DNA of 64,000 nucleotides. Source: Streptomyces sp. NBC_01224 (GTDB lineage Bacteria; Actinomycetota; Actinomycetes; Streptomycetales; Streptomycetaceae). Both the position numbers and the translations under genes were made by a program. The DNA lies in the NCBI RefSeq assembly GCF_036002945.1, contig NZ_CP108530.1:248001-312000 (forward strand), written 5' to 3'. Below the pieces are notes generated by a model. It was not told where the DNA came from. It did not search any database and saw only the letters and a program-made list of their open reading frames with translations. Below are positions 45,307 to 53,280 of this stretch, piece by piece; the stretch's first letter is position 1; each line of letters opens with the position of its first letter.

Positions 45307-45500
45307 GCGCCCCCGCAGCTTGGGGCCATCCCCGCGGGTGCGGGGAGCAGGTCAGCGGCAGCTTGCTCGCGCAGGATCTCCGCGAGCTCCTGGGCACCGA
45401 TCTCGCCGGTGAGGTCGTCCTCGATCTGCTGGAGGGCGAGCTTGGCGATCCCGGCGGAGGCGCGGACGCGGTCCGGGCGGGTGCGGGCGCGGACGGTCAC
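45225..45500 (-). CDS. Hypothetical small plasmid protein
   Basis: The GTG at 45500 overlaps the preceding stop (GTGA). The frame gives 91 residues: VTVRARTRPDRVRASAGIAK, LALQQIEDDLTGEIGAQELA and EILREQAAADLL look like genuine coding sequence. The last 30 residues run through the family-3 palindromes and may be read-through of a decayed end. The function is unknown. Confidence 0.5.
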   Translation of the reverse strand: MTVRARTRPDRVRASAGIAKLALQQIEDDLTGEIGAQELAEILREQAAADLLPAPAGMAPSCGGAVLRRNTRRRARGAIGVGCWRGPVITA

Positions 45501-45592
45501 CGGGCGGTGACCTTGGTGGTGGCGATGAGCGCGGCGACCGTCTCCCAGCCGTGGTGCCAGGCGGAGTCGAGGTGGAAAGCGCCTTCTCTGAA
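45497..45592 (-). pseudogene. C-terminal fragment upstream of the 91-residue gene
   Basis: The minus frame reads REGAFHLDSAWHHGWETVAA, LIATTKVTAR and stop, and is closed by a TAG just upstream. It resembles the end of an actinobacterial plasmid or phage protein and is coupled to the following gene. The upstream part is missing at the joint near 45595. Confidence 0.4.
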
Positions 45593-45671
45593 CTACAGAA
45601 CAAGGCCGTTTCCAGCAGTCCGTTGACTGCCCCTCTAAACTTCTGCCACTCGGCAACGTGGAGGGCGGCTC

Positions 45672-46133
45672 ATGTCCACTGGCACCATCGAGTTCTACTG
45701 CGAGCACCCGTGCGACAGTTGCAGTCGTGGCGGAGAGACCGTGTGGGATGACTTCTACGTCGATGTGCGAGAAGTCCAAGCCAACGCAGGTGGTAGCTGG
45801 ACGGCCAGGGGCGAGGGCGTGAGCAGATGTCCCAGATGCGGGGCGATGGTTCGGATGATCACTCATCGGGTCCCTTTGGAACTTCGGGGGCTGCCTTGCT
45901 CGCAGAGCCACGAGGCCGTTGATTTCCGGGTTGCACTTTCGTGCATCACCACTGATGGCCAACGGTTCGACTTCACAGCATCTGTTACGTGCCCGGTGTG
46001 CACCCGAAAGTCCGTCTTTCGAAAGTTGATCGAAAGTCTGAGCCGAGTCAGACGGATTCAAGTAGGCCCAACCGGCGTAGAACTTGAACTTGAGAGTGGC
46101 GCCAGACCCGCTGCTGAGCAGTCGAGACCCTGA
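45672..46133 (+). CDS. Hypothetical protein with three paired-cysteine motifs
   Basis: The 153-residue protein has CEHPCDSC (near residue 10), CPRCG (near 53) and CPVC (near 110), suggesting one or two zinc ribbons. The middle contains VSRCPRCGAMVRMITHRVPL and AVDFRVALSCITTDGQRFDF. GGAGG lies seven bases before the ATG. The family is not recognised. It stands alone, between plasmid relics, and seems intact. Confidence 0.6.
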   Translation: MSTGTIEFYCEHPCDSCSRGGETVWDDFYVDVREVQANAGGSWTARGEGVSRCPRCGAMVRMITHRVPLELRGLPCSQSHEAVDFRVALSCITTDGQRFDFTASVTCPVCTRKSVFRKLIESLSRVRRIQVGPTGVELELESGARPAAEQSRP

Positions 46134-46195
46134 GGCTCCTTTGAGCTGCGAGTTGGGGCCGACGACCGCGGCGTGGTCGTCGGCCCCTTCGTTGA

Positions 46196-46525
46196 TCAGA
46201 CTGTCTTCACGTCGCCTGTGCGAGCGGCGATTTGGTCGAGCGTGGGGATTCCCAGAAAGACTGCGGAGTCTCTGCGTTCCTGCCTCGTATCGAGCTGGGC
46301 GATTTTCTCCTCAGCAGCAGCGAGGCTGATGGAGAGACCCTCAACTTCGCCGAGCCAGCCCTCGTCGGAGCACGCGCGGTAGACGTGGTCGGCGGCCGCG
46401 GTCTCCGCACCGTCGCGCTCCTCATCCTGGGAGATGCGGGCGGTGGTAGCGACGATGTCGAACAGGACGGCCAGCGGGGAGTCGGGCAGCAGTCCGGTGA
46501 CGGGCGGGGTGAGGGTCTCGGTCAC
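46196..46525 (-). CDS. Small protein sharing the GWLGEVEGL block with a recombinase tail
   Basis: From a GTG at 46525 the frame gives 109 residues: TETLTPPVTGLLPDSPLAVL, FDIVATTARISQDEERDG, DEGWLGEVEGLSISLAAAEE and a C-terminal FLGIPTLDQIAARTGDV. DEGWLGEVEGLSISLAAA matches the relic at 38578-38945 (GNGWLGEVEGLQVSLDAA), so it could be a small gene or a decayed recombinase end. It is antisense-adjacent to the DnaB fragment and close to the first cassette repeat. Confidence 0.5.
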   Translation of the reverse strand: MTETLTPPVTGLLPDSPLAVLFDIVATTARISQDEERDGAETAAADHVYRACSDEGWLGEVEGLSISLAAAEEKIAQLDTRQERRDSAVFLGIPTLDQIAARTGDVKTV

Positions 46526-46539
46526 AGCGATCTCACCCG

Positions 46540-46885
46540 TCCCCTCGGATCCCGCTACGAAGAGGTCTCCGAGATCGCCCGTGGCCTCAAGCATCTGGCC
46601 AAGGAACTCGAGGTCCCCGTCGTCGCCGTCTCGACCCTCAACCGCGGCCCCGAACAGCGCGTCGACAAGCTGCCCCTGATCAGCGACCTGCGCGACTCCG
46701 GCGCCCTGGAGGACAACGCCGATCTCGTCATCCTCCTGCACCGCGAGGACGCCTACGAGAAAGGCTCGCCCCGTGCCGGCGAAGCCGACCTCATCGTCGC
46801 CAAACACCGCTACGGCCCAACCGCGACGCTCACCGTGGCCCATCAGGGGATGTACGGGCGCTTCGTCGACATGGCACGCGACTGA
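46540..46885 (+). pseudogene. dnaB: Replicative DNA helicase (DnaB) C-terminal fragment
   Basis: About 112 residues match the RecA-like end of DnaB: RYEEVSEIARGLKHLAKELE, VPVVAVSTLNRGPEQRVDKL, PLISDLRDSGALEDNADLVI and LLHREDAYEKGS. The N-terminal domain and Walker A are absent. No start precedes the homology. It ends at 46885 inside the first cassette repeat, which suggests the repeat element or its neighbour replaced the rest. Confidence 0.8.
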
Positions 46886-46988
46886 CCCCACACCTTGTGG
46901 GATCTCAGATCGGCTGGCCGAATCTCACGGCCGGTGGCCATTGCGTGGCCAATCGGCCACGGAACTGAGACTGGCTGGGCAGCCTGTT
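46866..46988 (+). repeat. Cassette repeat R1 (partial)
   Basis: This copy lacks the upstream 60-nt block. It keeps the hairpin CCCACA-cct-TGTGGG (46887-46901), ATCTCAGAT, GAATCTCACGG, a variable palindrome rich in GGCCAC/GTGGCC, and the right box CTGAGACTGGC. It bounds the HxlR/NmrA unit on the left. Confidence 0.7.
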
Positions 46989-47106
46989 CACTCGTTGGAG
47001 TGAGCCACACGTGGGACAGGTCCTCCATGGACAGTGTCTTGGTGGCGCAGCCTTTCTGCCACTGGCCCGTGCTGGGGGTACGCATGAACCTCTCGTGCTG
47101 TCACGG

Positions 47107-47565
47107 TCAGGGTTCGTCGTCGAGATGACGAAGCTGTTGAGGGCCTGGGGTGGTCAGCTGCTTCGCTTGACCTGTTGCGCTCAGCCGCTCTGTGGCGGAC
47201 GCCCCGCCGGCTGCGAGCCGCTGTGTGATCCGGTCGAACAAGTCCGTCAGTGGCGCACCGACGTCCTGGCCGAACCCAGTCAGCCCGTAGGTGACTTGGG
47301 GTGGCGTCGTCGGCTCGACCTTCCGCCAGACCAGGTCGTCCTGGACCAGTGCGCGCAGTGTCTGAGCGAGCATCTTCTCGCTGATGCCCTGGATGCTGTC
47401 GCGCAGCTCGTAAAACCGAAGGTCGGTGCTCCGCAAGGAGATCAGCACCCAGATACCCCACCTGCTCGTCACGTGGTCGACCACGTCGCGCGCAGGGCAG
47501 TCAGTGTGAAACACCTCATACCGATTGCCCGCCTCGGCCTGCGTCAGCTGCGCACCTTCCCTCAC
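47107..47565 (-). CDS. HxlR-family transcriptional regulator
   Basis: The 152-residue winged-helix protein has CPARDVVDHVTSRWGIWVLI, LRFYELRDSIQGISEKMLAQ, LRALVQDDLVWRKVEPTTPP and VTYGLTGFGQDVGAPLTDLF, the HxlR pattern, with the family's N-terminal Cys (redox or quinone sensing in some members). It is divergent from the NmrA-like gene with an operator-like palindrome between, a common regulator/target pairing. Confidence 0.9.
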   Translation of the reverse strand: MREGAQLTQAEAGNRYEVFHTDCPARDVVDHVTSRWGIWVLISLRSTDLRFYELRDSIQGISEKMLAQTLRALVQDDLVWRKVEPTTPPQVTYGLTGFGQDVGAPLTDLFDRITQRLAAGGASATERLSATGQAKQLTTPGPQQLRHLDDEP

Positions 47566-47591
47566 ATCCGGAGCTTACCTCTGGGTATGTT

Positions 47592-47606
47592 CTTACGAAA
47601 AGTAAG
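47592..47606. promoter_or_regulatory. Operator-like palindrome between HxlR and NmrA genes
   Basis: CTTAC, five bases, GTAAG forms a perfect inverted repeat 27 bp upstream of the HxlR start and 52 bp before the NmrA start. Such short symmetric sites are typical targets of HxlR dimers controlling a divergent gene. Confidence 0.55.
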
Positions 47607-47657
47607 CCTGCCTCCTAGCGTCAATTGCCGCAGTGCACAACGGACCAGGAGCTGAAC

Positions 47658-48497
47658 ATGATCGTGGTGACCGGAGCTACCGGGAATGTGGGCCGGCCTT
47701 TGACGCAGGCCCTGGCCAACGCGGGCGAGCAGGTGACGGCGGTGTCACGGCACGCGGCGGCACTGCCGGACGGGGTCCGGCACGTGCCGGCTGACTTGGC
47801 CGAGCCGCAGGGCCTCACCCCCGCTTTGGACGGGGCGAAGGCGCTGTTCCTCCTGCTGTCCGGCGACCTGCACACCCCCGAAGCCAGGCCGACCGACATT
47901 ATCGACCTGGCCGCTGCCAGCAGGGTCCGCCGAGTCGTCCTGCTGTCTTCGCAGGGCGTGGCGACCAGGCCGCTCGGCCCGTCGCGGATCGCGATGCGCG
48001 CGGTGGAGGAGGCGTTGAGAGAGTCCGGCCTGGACTGGGCCGTCCTACGACCGGGCGGCTTCGCCTCCAACGCCTTCGCGTGGGCGGAGTCCGTCCGCAC
48101 GCAAGGGACGGTCGCCGCACCCTTCGGCGATGTCGGGGTTCCGATCGTCGACCCGGCGGACATCGCCGAGGTCGCGGCGGCCTGCCTGCTGGACGACCGG
48201 CACACCGGCGGAACCTTCGAGCTAACCGGGCCCGAGGTGATCACGCCCCGTCAGCAAGCAAAGGCCATCGCCGCCGCGCTCGGCTCGCCGGTGCGGTTCC
48301 ACGAACTCACCCGTGAGGAGGCCAAGGCCGCGATGACCCGGTTCGTGCCGCCGGAGCTCGCCGACGACACCTTGGACATCATCTCCGCCCCGAACCCCGC
48401 CGAACTGCGGACCAGCTCGGACGTGGAACGAGTCCTCGGTCACGCTCCGCGCCGTTTCAACGACTGGGTCGCGCGTAACATCGCCGCTTTTCGCTGA
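47658..48497 (+). CDS. NmrA-like NAD(P)H-binding oxidoreductase
   Basis: The 279-residue protein begins MIVVTGATGNVGRPLTQALA, has VVLLSSQGVATRPLG, WAVLRPGGFASNAFAWAESV and FELTGPEVITPRQQAKAIAA. It belongs to the same family as the reductase at 4472 but is clearly a separate lineage. Proteins paired with HxlR regulators are often quinone or aldehyde reductases. AGGAG precedes the ATG. Confidence 0.88.
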   Translation: MIVVTGATGNVGRPLTQALANAGEQVTAVSRHAAALPDGVRHVPADLAEPQGLTPALDGAKALFLLLSGDLHTPEARPTDIIDLAAASRVRRVVLLSSQGVATRPLGPSRIAMRAVEEALRESGLDWAVLRPGGFASNAFAWAESVRTQGTVAAPFGDVGVPIVDPADIAEVAAACLLDDRHTGGTFELTGPEVITPRQQAKAIAAALGSPVRFHELTREEAKAAMTRFVPPELADDTLDIISAPNPAELRTSSDVERVLGHAPRRFNDWVARNIAAFR

Positions 48498-48838
48498 GGC
48501 ACAACTCAGCTGAAGCGCCCGGGCAGCCCCGTGCGACTACGGCCGCACGGGGCTGCCCCATAGCGTCACCGCCCACCACCATCCAAAACTCAAGAGCTGG
48601 AGCGACCTGACAGGGGCCTACTGGTCTCCTGCGCCGGAGATCCGTTGGCAGGAGCGAGCGAGGGAGTCGAGGATCTCTTCGGCTGTTTCGGTCCGGGTGA
48701 AAGGGGTCGAGTTCTCGTTCCACTGGCTTTGCCCAGGCGCGGACGCCAGATTCCAGGGAGAGGGGCGATGTCCTGTGGATGGCCTCCTGCGGGCCAGCCG
48801 CCTGCTACTCGTGGCCGGTCCGGGGATTCGGACGCAAC

Positions 48839-49022
48839 GGTGAGACTGACCGGCTTGGACACGGCGTGAGACACCGGGGCCAGCCGCAGCTCACAGCCTC
48901 TGAACAGGACCCGAACCGCGAGAACCTACACACCTTGTAGGGTCTCAAATTTCGTGTCGGAATCTCACGGCTGGTGCCGGATGGAAGTCGGATCCGACGT
49001 GGCGCTGAGACATGCAGGTCGC
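48839..49022 (+). repeat. Cassette repeat R2
   Basis: The element has a TGAGAC box at 48841 and the GTGAGACA box at 48866. Exactly 60 nt after the latter begins the hairpin CTACA (48926), closed by TGTAGGGTCTCA. Then come AATTTCG, GAATCTCACGG, an internal GTCGGATCCGAC palindrome, and the right box CTGAGACATGCAGGTCG. It separates the HxlR/NmrA unit from the PIG-L unit. Confidence 0.85.
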
Positions 49023-49247
49023 GCCTGTACCTCGTTCGCGTTGAACGCCGACGCTTGGAAGGCCAACGGCCGCGCCGGGAACAGCCAGTCCGGCCGGCAC
49101 GGTTGCATCGACCGAGGGACCGGCGCCGCACGGGCGGGGACCACGGAGACCACAAGGTCGTCCGCCCCACCAGGATCCGGGCCCCAAGATCGCGGTACGC
49201 CCGCCGCACACTCGGACCAAGACCTATTTCTGCAGGAGGACTGCTTC

Positions 49248-50081
49248 ATGACTGACCGGCCCTTGACGCTCATGGCAGTACACGCCCACCCCGACGACGA
49301 GGCCACCGGAACCGGAGGGGTCCTCGCGCGGTACGCGGCGGAAGGTATCCGCACGGTTCTCGTGACGTGTACCGACGGCGGTTGCGGTGACGGACCGGGG
49401 GGTGTCAAGCCGGGCGATCCCGGGCACGATCCGGCGGCGGTCGCCTTGATGCGCCGTCAAGAACTTGAGGCGAGCTGTGACGTCCTGAAGGTCAGCGATC
49501 TGGAGATGCTGGACTATGCCGACTCCGGGATGACGGGCTGGCCGAGCAACGACGCCCCCGGATCCTTCTGGCAGACCCCCGTAGAGGAAGGCGCCGACCG
49601 ACTTGCGGAACTCATGCGGCACTACCGGCCCGATGTCGTCGTCACCTACGACGAGAACGGCTTCTACGGCCACCCCGACCACATCCAGGCCCACCGCATC
49701 ACGATGGCGGCGCTGGAGATGACCGCGCTGACACCGAAGGTGTACTGGACGACGATGCCCCGCTCGATGATGCAGCGGTTCGGGGAGACCGTGCGCGAGT
49801 TTCATGAGGACATGCCGGAGCCGGATCCTGCCGAGGCCGCCGCGATGGCCGAGATCGGCCTCCCCGACGATGAGATCACCACGTGGGTGGACACCATCGC
49901 ATTCAGCGGTCAGAAGTTCGACGCGTTGGCCGCGCACGCCAGTCAGGGCGAGAACATCTTCTTCCTCAAGATGGGCAAGGAGAGGTTCGGCGAGTTGATG
50001 GGCATGGAGACCTTCGTACGTGTCAAGGACGCCACCGGCGCGGCCATACCCGAGAACGATCTCTTCGCCGGACTGCGCTGA
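49248..50081 (+). CDS. PIG-L/MshB-family deacetylase (mycothiol conjugate amidase-like)
   Basis: The 277-residue protein has the zinc-binding AVHAHPDDEATGTGG at the N terminus, VVVTYDENGFYGHPDHIQAH with the second His, and an FDALAAHASQ region near the C terminus. This matches MshB/Mca enzymes that deacetylate N-acetylglucosaminyl compounds or cleave mycothiol conjugates. GCAGGAGG precedes the ATG. It is alone between two copies of the structured repeat, with 226 bp of apparently non-coding DNA before it. A GC-rich run of GGGCCCC units follows the stop. Confidence 0.9.
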   Translation: MTDRPLTLMAVHAHPDDEATGTGGVLARYAAEGIRTVLVTCTDGGCGDGPGGVKPGDPGHDPAAVALMRRQELEASCDVLKVSDLEMLDYADSGMTGWPSNDAPGSFWQTPVEEGADRLAELMRHYRPDVVVTYDENGFYGHPDHIQAHRITMAALEMTALTPKVYWTTMPRSMMQRFGETVREFHEDMPEPDPAEAAAMAEIGLPDDEITTWVDTIAFSGQKFDALAAHASQGENIFFLKMGKERFGELMGMETFVRVKDATGAAIPENDLFAGLR

Positions 50082-50410
50082 TCCGCCCGTCCGCCCGGGG
50101 CCCGTCCGCCCGGGCCCCGGGCCCCGGGCCCCGGGAAAAGCTCATAGGCCGCACGGCGCGATCGAGCGGGTCACACACCCGGAGGCTTGTCCACGCGAGT
50201 TCCGCTCCGGCAGCCCGCGTCCAGGCACTCGCCGACGGCGTCGACGCGTGCCCGCACTACTGACCCGACACCGCGCTCGTCTCCAAACCACCTAGCAACC
50301 GCACAGGTGGGAGACCTGCGGGCTGCTGACTCGGAAGGTGCGCGACAGCCCAGATCACAAGCCCGGCGGTCTGCTCCAATCAAGACAGACCGCCGAGGAA
50401 GCGACACGAA

Positions 50411-50593
50411 GCTGAGGCTCCGATGTCCGACACGCCGTGAGACAGCGGAAGAAGCAGCAGGTCACGAGGGCGGTCTCCGACACCAGCCGCGAGACCCTAC
50501 ACCGCTGTAGGGTCTCAGATTTCGCTGCACAGTCTCACGCTCCGCTTCATATCGGCTGCACTTATGAAGCGGCCGTGAGACAAGCAGGTCGCC
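50411..50593 (+). repeat. Cassette repeat R3
   Basis: CTGAGGC at 50411 precedes the GTGAGACA box at 50437; 60 nt later is CTACA (50497). The hairpin is perfect: GAGACCCTACA, ccgc, TGTAGGGTCTC (50491-50516). Then come GATTTCG, AGTCTCACG, a second stem CCGCTTCATA/TATGAAGCGG, and GTGAGACAAGCAGGTCG. It separates the PIG-L unit from the broken gene. Confidence 0.88.
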
Positions 50594-50672
50594 ACTGCTA
50601 TTCGGGTTCTCCGGCTGGCATCGACAGGTCACCACCCCAAAATCGATTGACGGCGGTTGCAGAATCTCTGTC

Positions 50673-51302
50673 ATGGGAACGGACATCAGCGGTTTTGTCG
50701 AGTGCTGAGCATGGCACCTCCACGAGGAGGACGAGGACTCGGTTTGGCGAGCCGCCATCGACCTCTTCTTCCTCAACATCACCCGGAACTACGACGCGTT
50801 TGGCTGCCTCTTCGGAGTCCGCAACTACGCGAACTTCCGACCGCTGGCCGCAGACCGAGGACTCCCAGTCGATGCGTCGGAGACTGTTCGTGCCGAACTC
50901 GATCAACTTGCCCAGTGGCCGGACCAGGCATACGGCACCACCTGGATCACCTGGGCCGAGATCAAGGAAGTCGATTGGGGCGAGCCAGCTGAGAAGGCCG
51001 ACAGCCGACTCCACCAATACCGGCAGACTCCGGATGGGCTCAGGTTGACGGGGAAGTCCGCCTGGAGTTCTCGCTTCGCACAAGCCGTCGGCCTTCCTCC
51101 ACAAGTGCCGGACGAGGCTCAAGAGTGGCCCGAGGGGAGCGAATGGCTCATCGGCGACACTCTCTGCAGGTCCGAGAAACTCCGCCGTCGAGATGCCGTC
51201 CCGGAGACCGGCGAGTGGAAACCGGTCTGGACGGTCATGGAGGCGCTCGCATCGCAGCACGGCGATGACAATGTGCGACTCGTTGTCTGGTTCGGCAACT
51301 GA
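50673..51302 (+). pseudogene. Conserved hypothetical protein with an in-frame TGA
   Basis: ATG 50673 opens MGTDISGFVEC, then TGA, and the same frame continues AWHLHEEDEDSVWRAAIDLF, NYDAFGCLFGVRNYANFRPL, TTWITWAEIKEVDWGEP and DDNVRLVVWFGN. The family looks like a common Streptomyces protein starting MGTDI.GFVE (from memory). A single nonsense change at codon 12 interrupts an otherwise well-preserved gene. Read-through or a later start is possible, but no good start follows the stop. It is a one-gene unit between repeats R3 and R4. Confidence 0.7.
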
Positions 51303-51356
51303 GTGGGCCCAGGCACGAGCTCTACCCGCAGCTCTCGCTGAGGAAATGCCACCCGT

Positions 51357-51538
51357 CCTGAGACAAGAGTGGTCGGCCACGACGTGAGACAGCCGGAGAA
51401 CTCACTGGTCAGCACGATGCCCTGGGACACGAGCCACAAGATCCTACATCCGCTGTAGGGTCTCAGATTTCGCGGCACAATCTCAGCTCCGATGGCACAT
51501 CGGTGGCACTTATGCCGTCTTCGTGAGACTCGCCGGTC
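51357..51538 (+). repeat. Cassette repeat R4
   Basis: CCTGAGACA at 51357 precedes GTGAGACA at 51384; 60 nt later is CTACA (51444). The hairpin is CCTACA...TGTAGG, followed by GTCTCAGATTTCG, ACAATCTCAG, a variable GGCAC/TGCC segment and GTGAGACTCGCCGGTCG. The left part is nearly superimposable on R3. Confidence 0.88.
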
Positions 51539-51545
51539 GAAGCGC

Positions 51546-52556
51546 TCACCCTTGGGGCTGACGAAGTGCCCAGTCGCGGTCGCTCGGCGTCGGCTCGGTT
51601 CGCCAACGAGCCCGTAGCACTCCGTCGTTGTCGGGCATGACAGCAGTGCACAGAGGCACAGATTCACCCGCATATACAGACAGGAGCGCGGCGGCATGGG
51701 CACGGGATATCCGGGCGGTCAGTTCGGGGAACTCGTCCTCGTCGGCGATGGCGCTGCGGATGTTGCCGTCGTCGTCCTGCCACACGCCTTCGACGAGGCC
51801 ATCAGCGGGCAGGGCTCTCAGGACGGCGTCGATGTCGGTGGACAGGGACGGCCAGACGGCGAGACGGGCCCGGGGAGCCAGTCCAACGCGGACGGGGTCG
51901 ATGGTGTCGCTGGTGAGGTGGTGCCATCGTGAGGCACCTTCGAGATATGTCTCTTCCAGGATTCCTGCACGGCCGGTGGCGACTGCCCTGTGCAGGTCGG
52001 CCCAGAAGTCGTCATCGCCGGGCCGCTGGATGACCTGCTCTTCCTCCTCGGCCTCGAAGGCGTACGGGGAGGCGTCCAGGCGTTCTGGGAACAGGCCGAG
52101 CTCCCGGGTGTGGGCCAACGCTTCCTCGCAAGGCCGGCTGCTGCTGATGTAGAGGTACTGGTCCCATCCCACATGGACCGCGAACGCGCCTTCCGCCTCC
52201 AGCCGGCACCAGGCGCCGTTGTCGCGCAACATGGCGCGCACCAGATGCAGCCCGATTTCGAGCGGTACTTCTGCCCCATCGTGAAAACCGGTAGGGCCGG
52301 CAGGGAAGAGCCCGTCCAACCCAAAGCCGTCCACCGGAGGCTCCACACCGAAGTGCGCGAAGGACGGAATCTGTGGTTCACGTACGGCCAGGTGATCGAC
52401 GCCGGTGTCCCCGGCGAAGGCCGCGACCGCCTGAAGATAAGACGCCTCGACCTCGCCGTGATCGCTGACGGTGTCCTCACTGCCGGTGTAATACCCGTGT
52501 TCGTCACGGTCGGCGGGGTCGTACTTGGTGACGCGGTAGACGTAGGGGAGCTGCAC
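51546..52556 (-). CDS. Conserved hypothetical protein
   Basis: The 336-residue acidic protein starts VQLPYVYRVTKYDPADRDEH and contains DTVSDHGEVEASYLQAVAAF, GLHLVRAMLRDNGAWCRLEA and AVHVGWDQYLYISSSRPCEE. The N-terminal half resembles a family of Streptomyces proteins sometimes labelled RNA-binding, but no function is claimed. GTG 52556 is used because it heads the conserved region; GTG 52577 is in frame and the frame is open further. It is the only gene of its unit and faces the opposite way from the other units. Confidence 0.65.
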   Translation of the reverse strand: MQLPYVYRVTKYDPADRDEHGYYTGSEDTVSDHGEVEASYLQAVAAFAGDTGVDHLAVREPQIPSFAHFGVEPPVDGFGLDGLFPAGPTGFHDGAEVPLEIGLHLVRAMLRDNGAWCRLEAEGAFAVHVGWDQYLYISSSRPCEEALAHTRELGLFPERLDASPYAFEAEEEEQVIQRPGDDDFWADLHRAVATGRAGILEETYLEGASRWHHLTSDTIDPVRVGLAPRARLAVWPSLSTDIDAVLRALPADGLVEGVWQDDDGNIRSAIADEDEFPELTARISRAHAAALLSVYAGESVPLCTAVMPDNDGVLRARWRTEPTPSDRDWALRQPQG

Positions 52557-52630
52557 CCCCCCATCATCCGGCACGCTCGTGTCGCCCCGCGAGGAAATGC
52601 CATGGGAGGGCAGACAGAGGCGTAGGGCAA

Positions 52631-52823
52631 CGTCCTGAGACAGATCAGGAACCTGCTGGTCAGCGCAATGCTCTATGACACGAGCCGCGAGATCCTGCAG
52701 TCCTGGACGAGGACGTGGCCCGGGTCTCCCCGCTGAAGCACACCAACTGTAGGTTCCCAAATCGCGTGGCCAAATCTCACGAACCGTGGCCACTCGGCGG
52801 CCACCATCGAGACTGCGCAGGTC
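52631..52823 (+). repeat. Cassette repeat R5
   Basis: CTGAGACA at 52635 is followed after exactly 60 nt by CTGCA (52695). About 45 extra bases then separate the two hairpin halves before CTGTAGGTTCCCAAATCG, AAATCTCACG, a GTGGCC/GGCCAC stem and CGAGACTGCGCAGGTCA. The extra bases suggest an insertion in the loop. Confidence 0.75.
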
Positions 52824-52865
52824 AGAGGCCTGCGCCCGGCGACCGATCCCGAGGATTTGGACACG

Positions 52866-52956
52866 GCGGTGAGACTGATCGACCGGACACGGCGTGAGGC
52901 ACCGCGAGAAGTCGCAGGTCACGGCGTCTCCGTAGGACACGAGCAGCGGGAACCTA
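52866..52956 (+). repeat. Cassette repeat R6 (left half only)
   Basis: GTGAGACTGA at 52869 and GTGAGGCACC at 52894 precede GCAGGTCA and GACACGAG, with CTACA again exactly 60 nt later (52954). After that the sequence becomes the Tn3 transposase tail, so the right half is missing. Its left end is nearly identical to that of R2. Confidence 0.75.
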
Positions 52957-53089
52957 CACCAACCTCAACTGCCTGGGCCGCTACAGCTTCGCCGCCCGCC
53001 CGCCACGCGAGGGCCTGCGCACACTGCGTGACCCGGCGACCGTCCACCTCGACAAGCTCGACAAGGACGACAAGGGCACCGGCGAATGA
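52952..53089 (+). mobile_element. tnpA: Tn3-family transposase C-terminal tail
   Basis: The last 45 residues read TYTNLNCLGRYSFAARPPRE, GLRTLRDPATVHLDKLDKDD and stop, matching the N.LGRYSF...LRPLRDP end of Tn3-family transposases. The rest of the gene is absent, and the upstream part has been replaced by repeat R6. It marks the right boundary of the cassette region. The 191 bp to the TetR gene hold nothing further recognised. Confidence 0.75.
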
Positions 53090-53280
53090 CGCGGCGTTAG
53101 GGCGAGTGTCGGGTCGCGGTCAATGAGCGTCGCGGCTTCCGGAGCGGGTGCCCGCCTGGGATACAAGGCCCGGCGATCTGCGGCTGCGCCGTGTGGACGC
53201 GAGTGACGGGAAGCGTTGCCGCAGGCAGGCACAGCGGCGGGGTCCGAGGGCTCCGGCTGCGTGCCCGCCGGGACGGTGTG

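Noticed and set aside
50110..50142. GGGCCCC tandem repeats after the PIG-L gene
   Set aside because: Short low-complexity run in GC-rich DNA; could act as a terminator but nothing supports a special role.
50703..50708. Selenocysteine insertion at the in-frame TGA
   Set aside because: No SECIS-like stem is apparent after the TGA and no selenoprotein family is recognised; treated as a nonsense mutation.
46866..52956. CRISPR array
   Set aside because: The repeats are over 100 bp, spaced by 0.2-2 kb with genes between, and no cas genes are present.
46866..52956. Classical integron with attC sites
   Set aside because: No IntI gene and no RYYYAAC/GTTRRRY boxes; only the layout is similar, so it is reported as cassette-like rather than as an integron.
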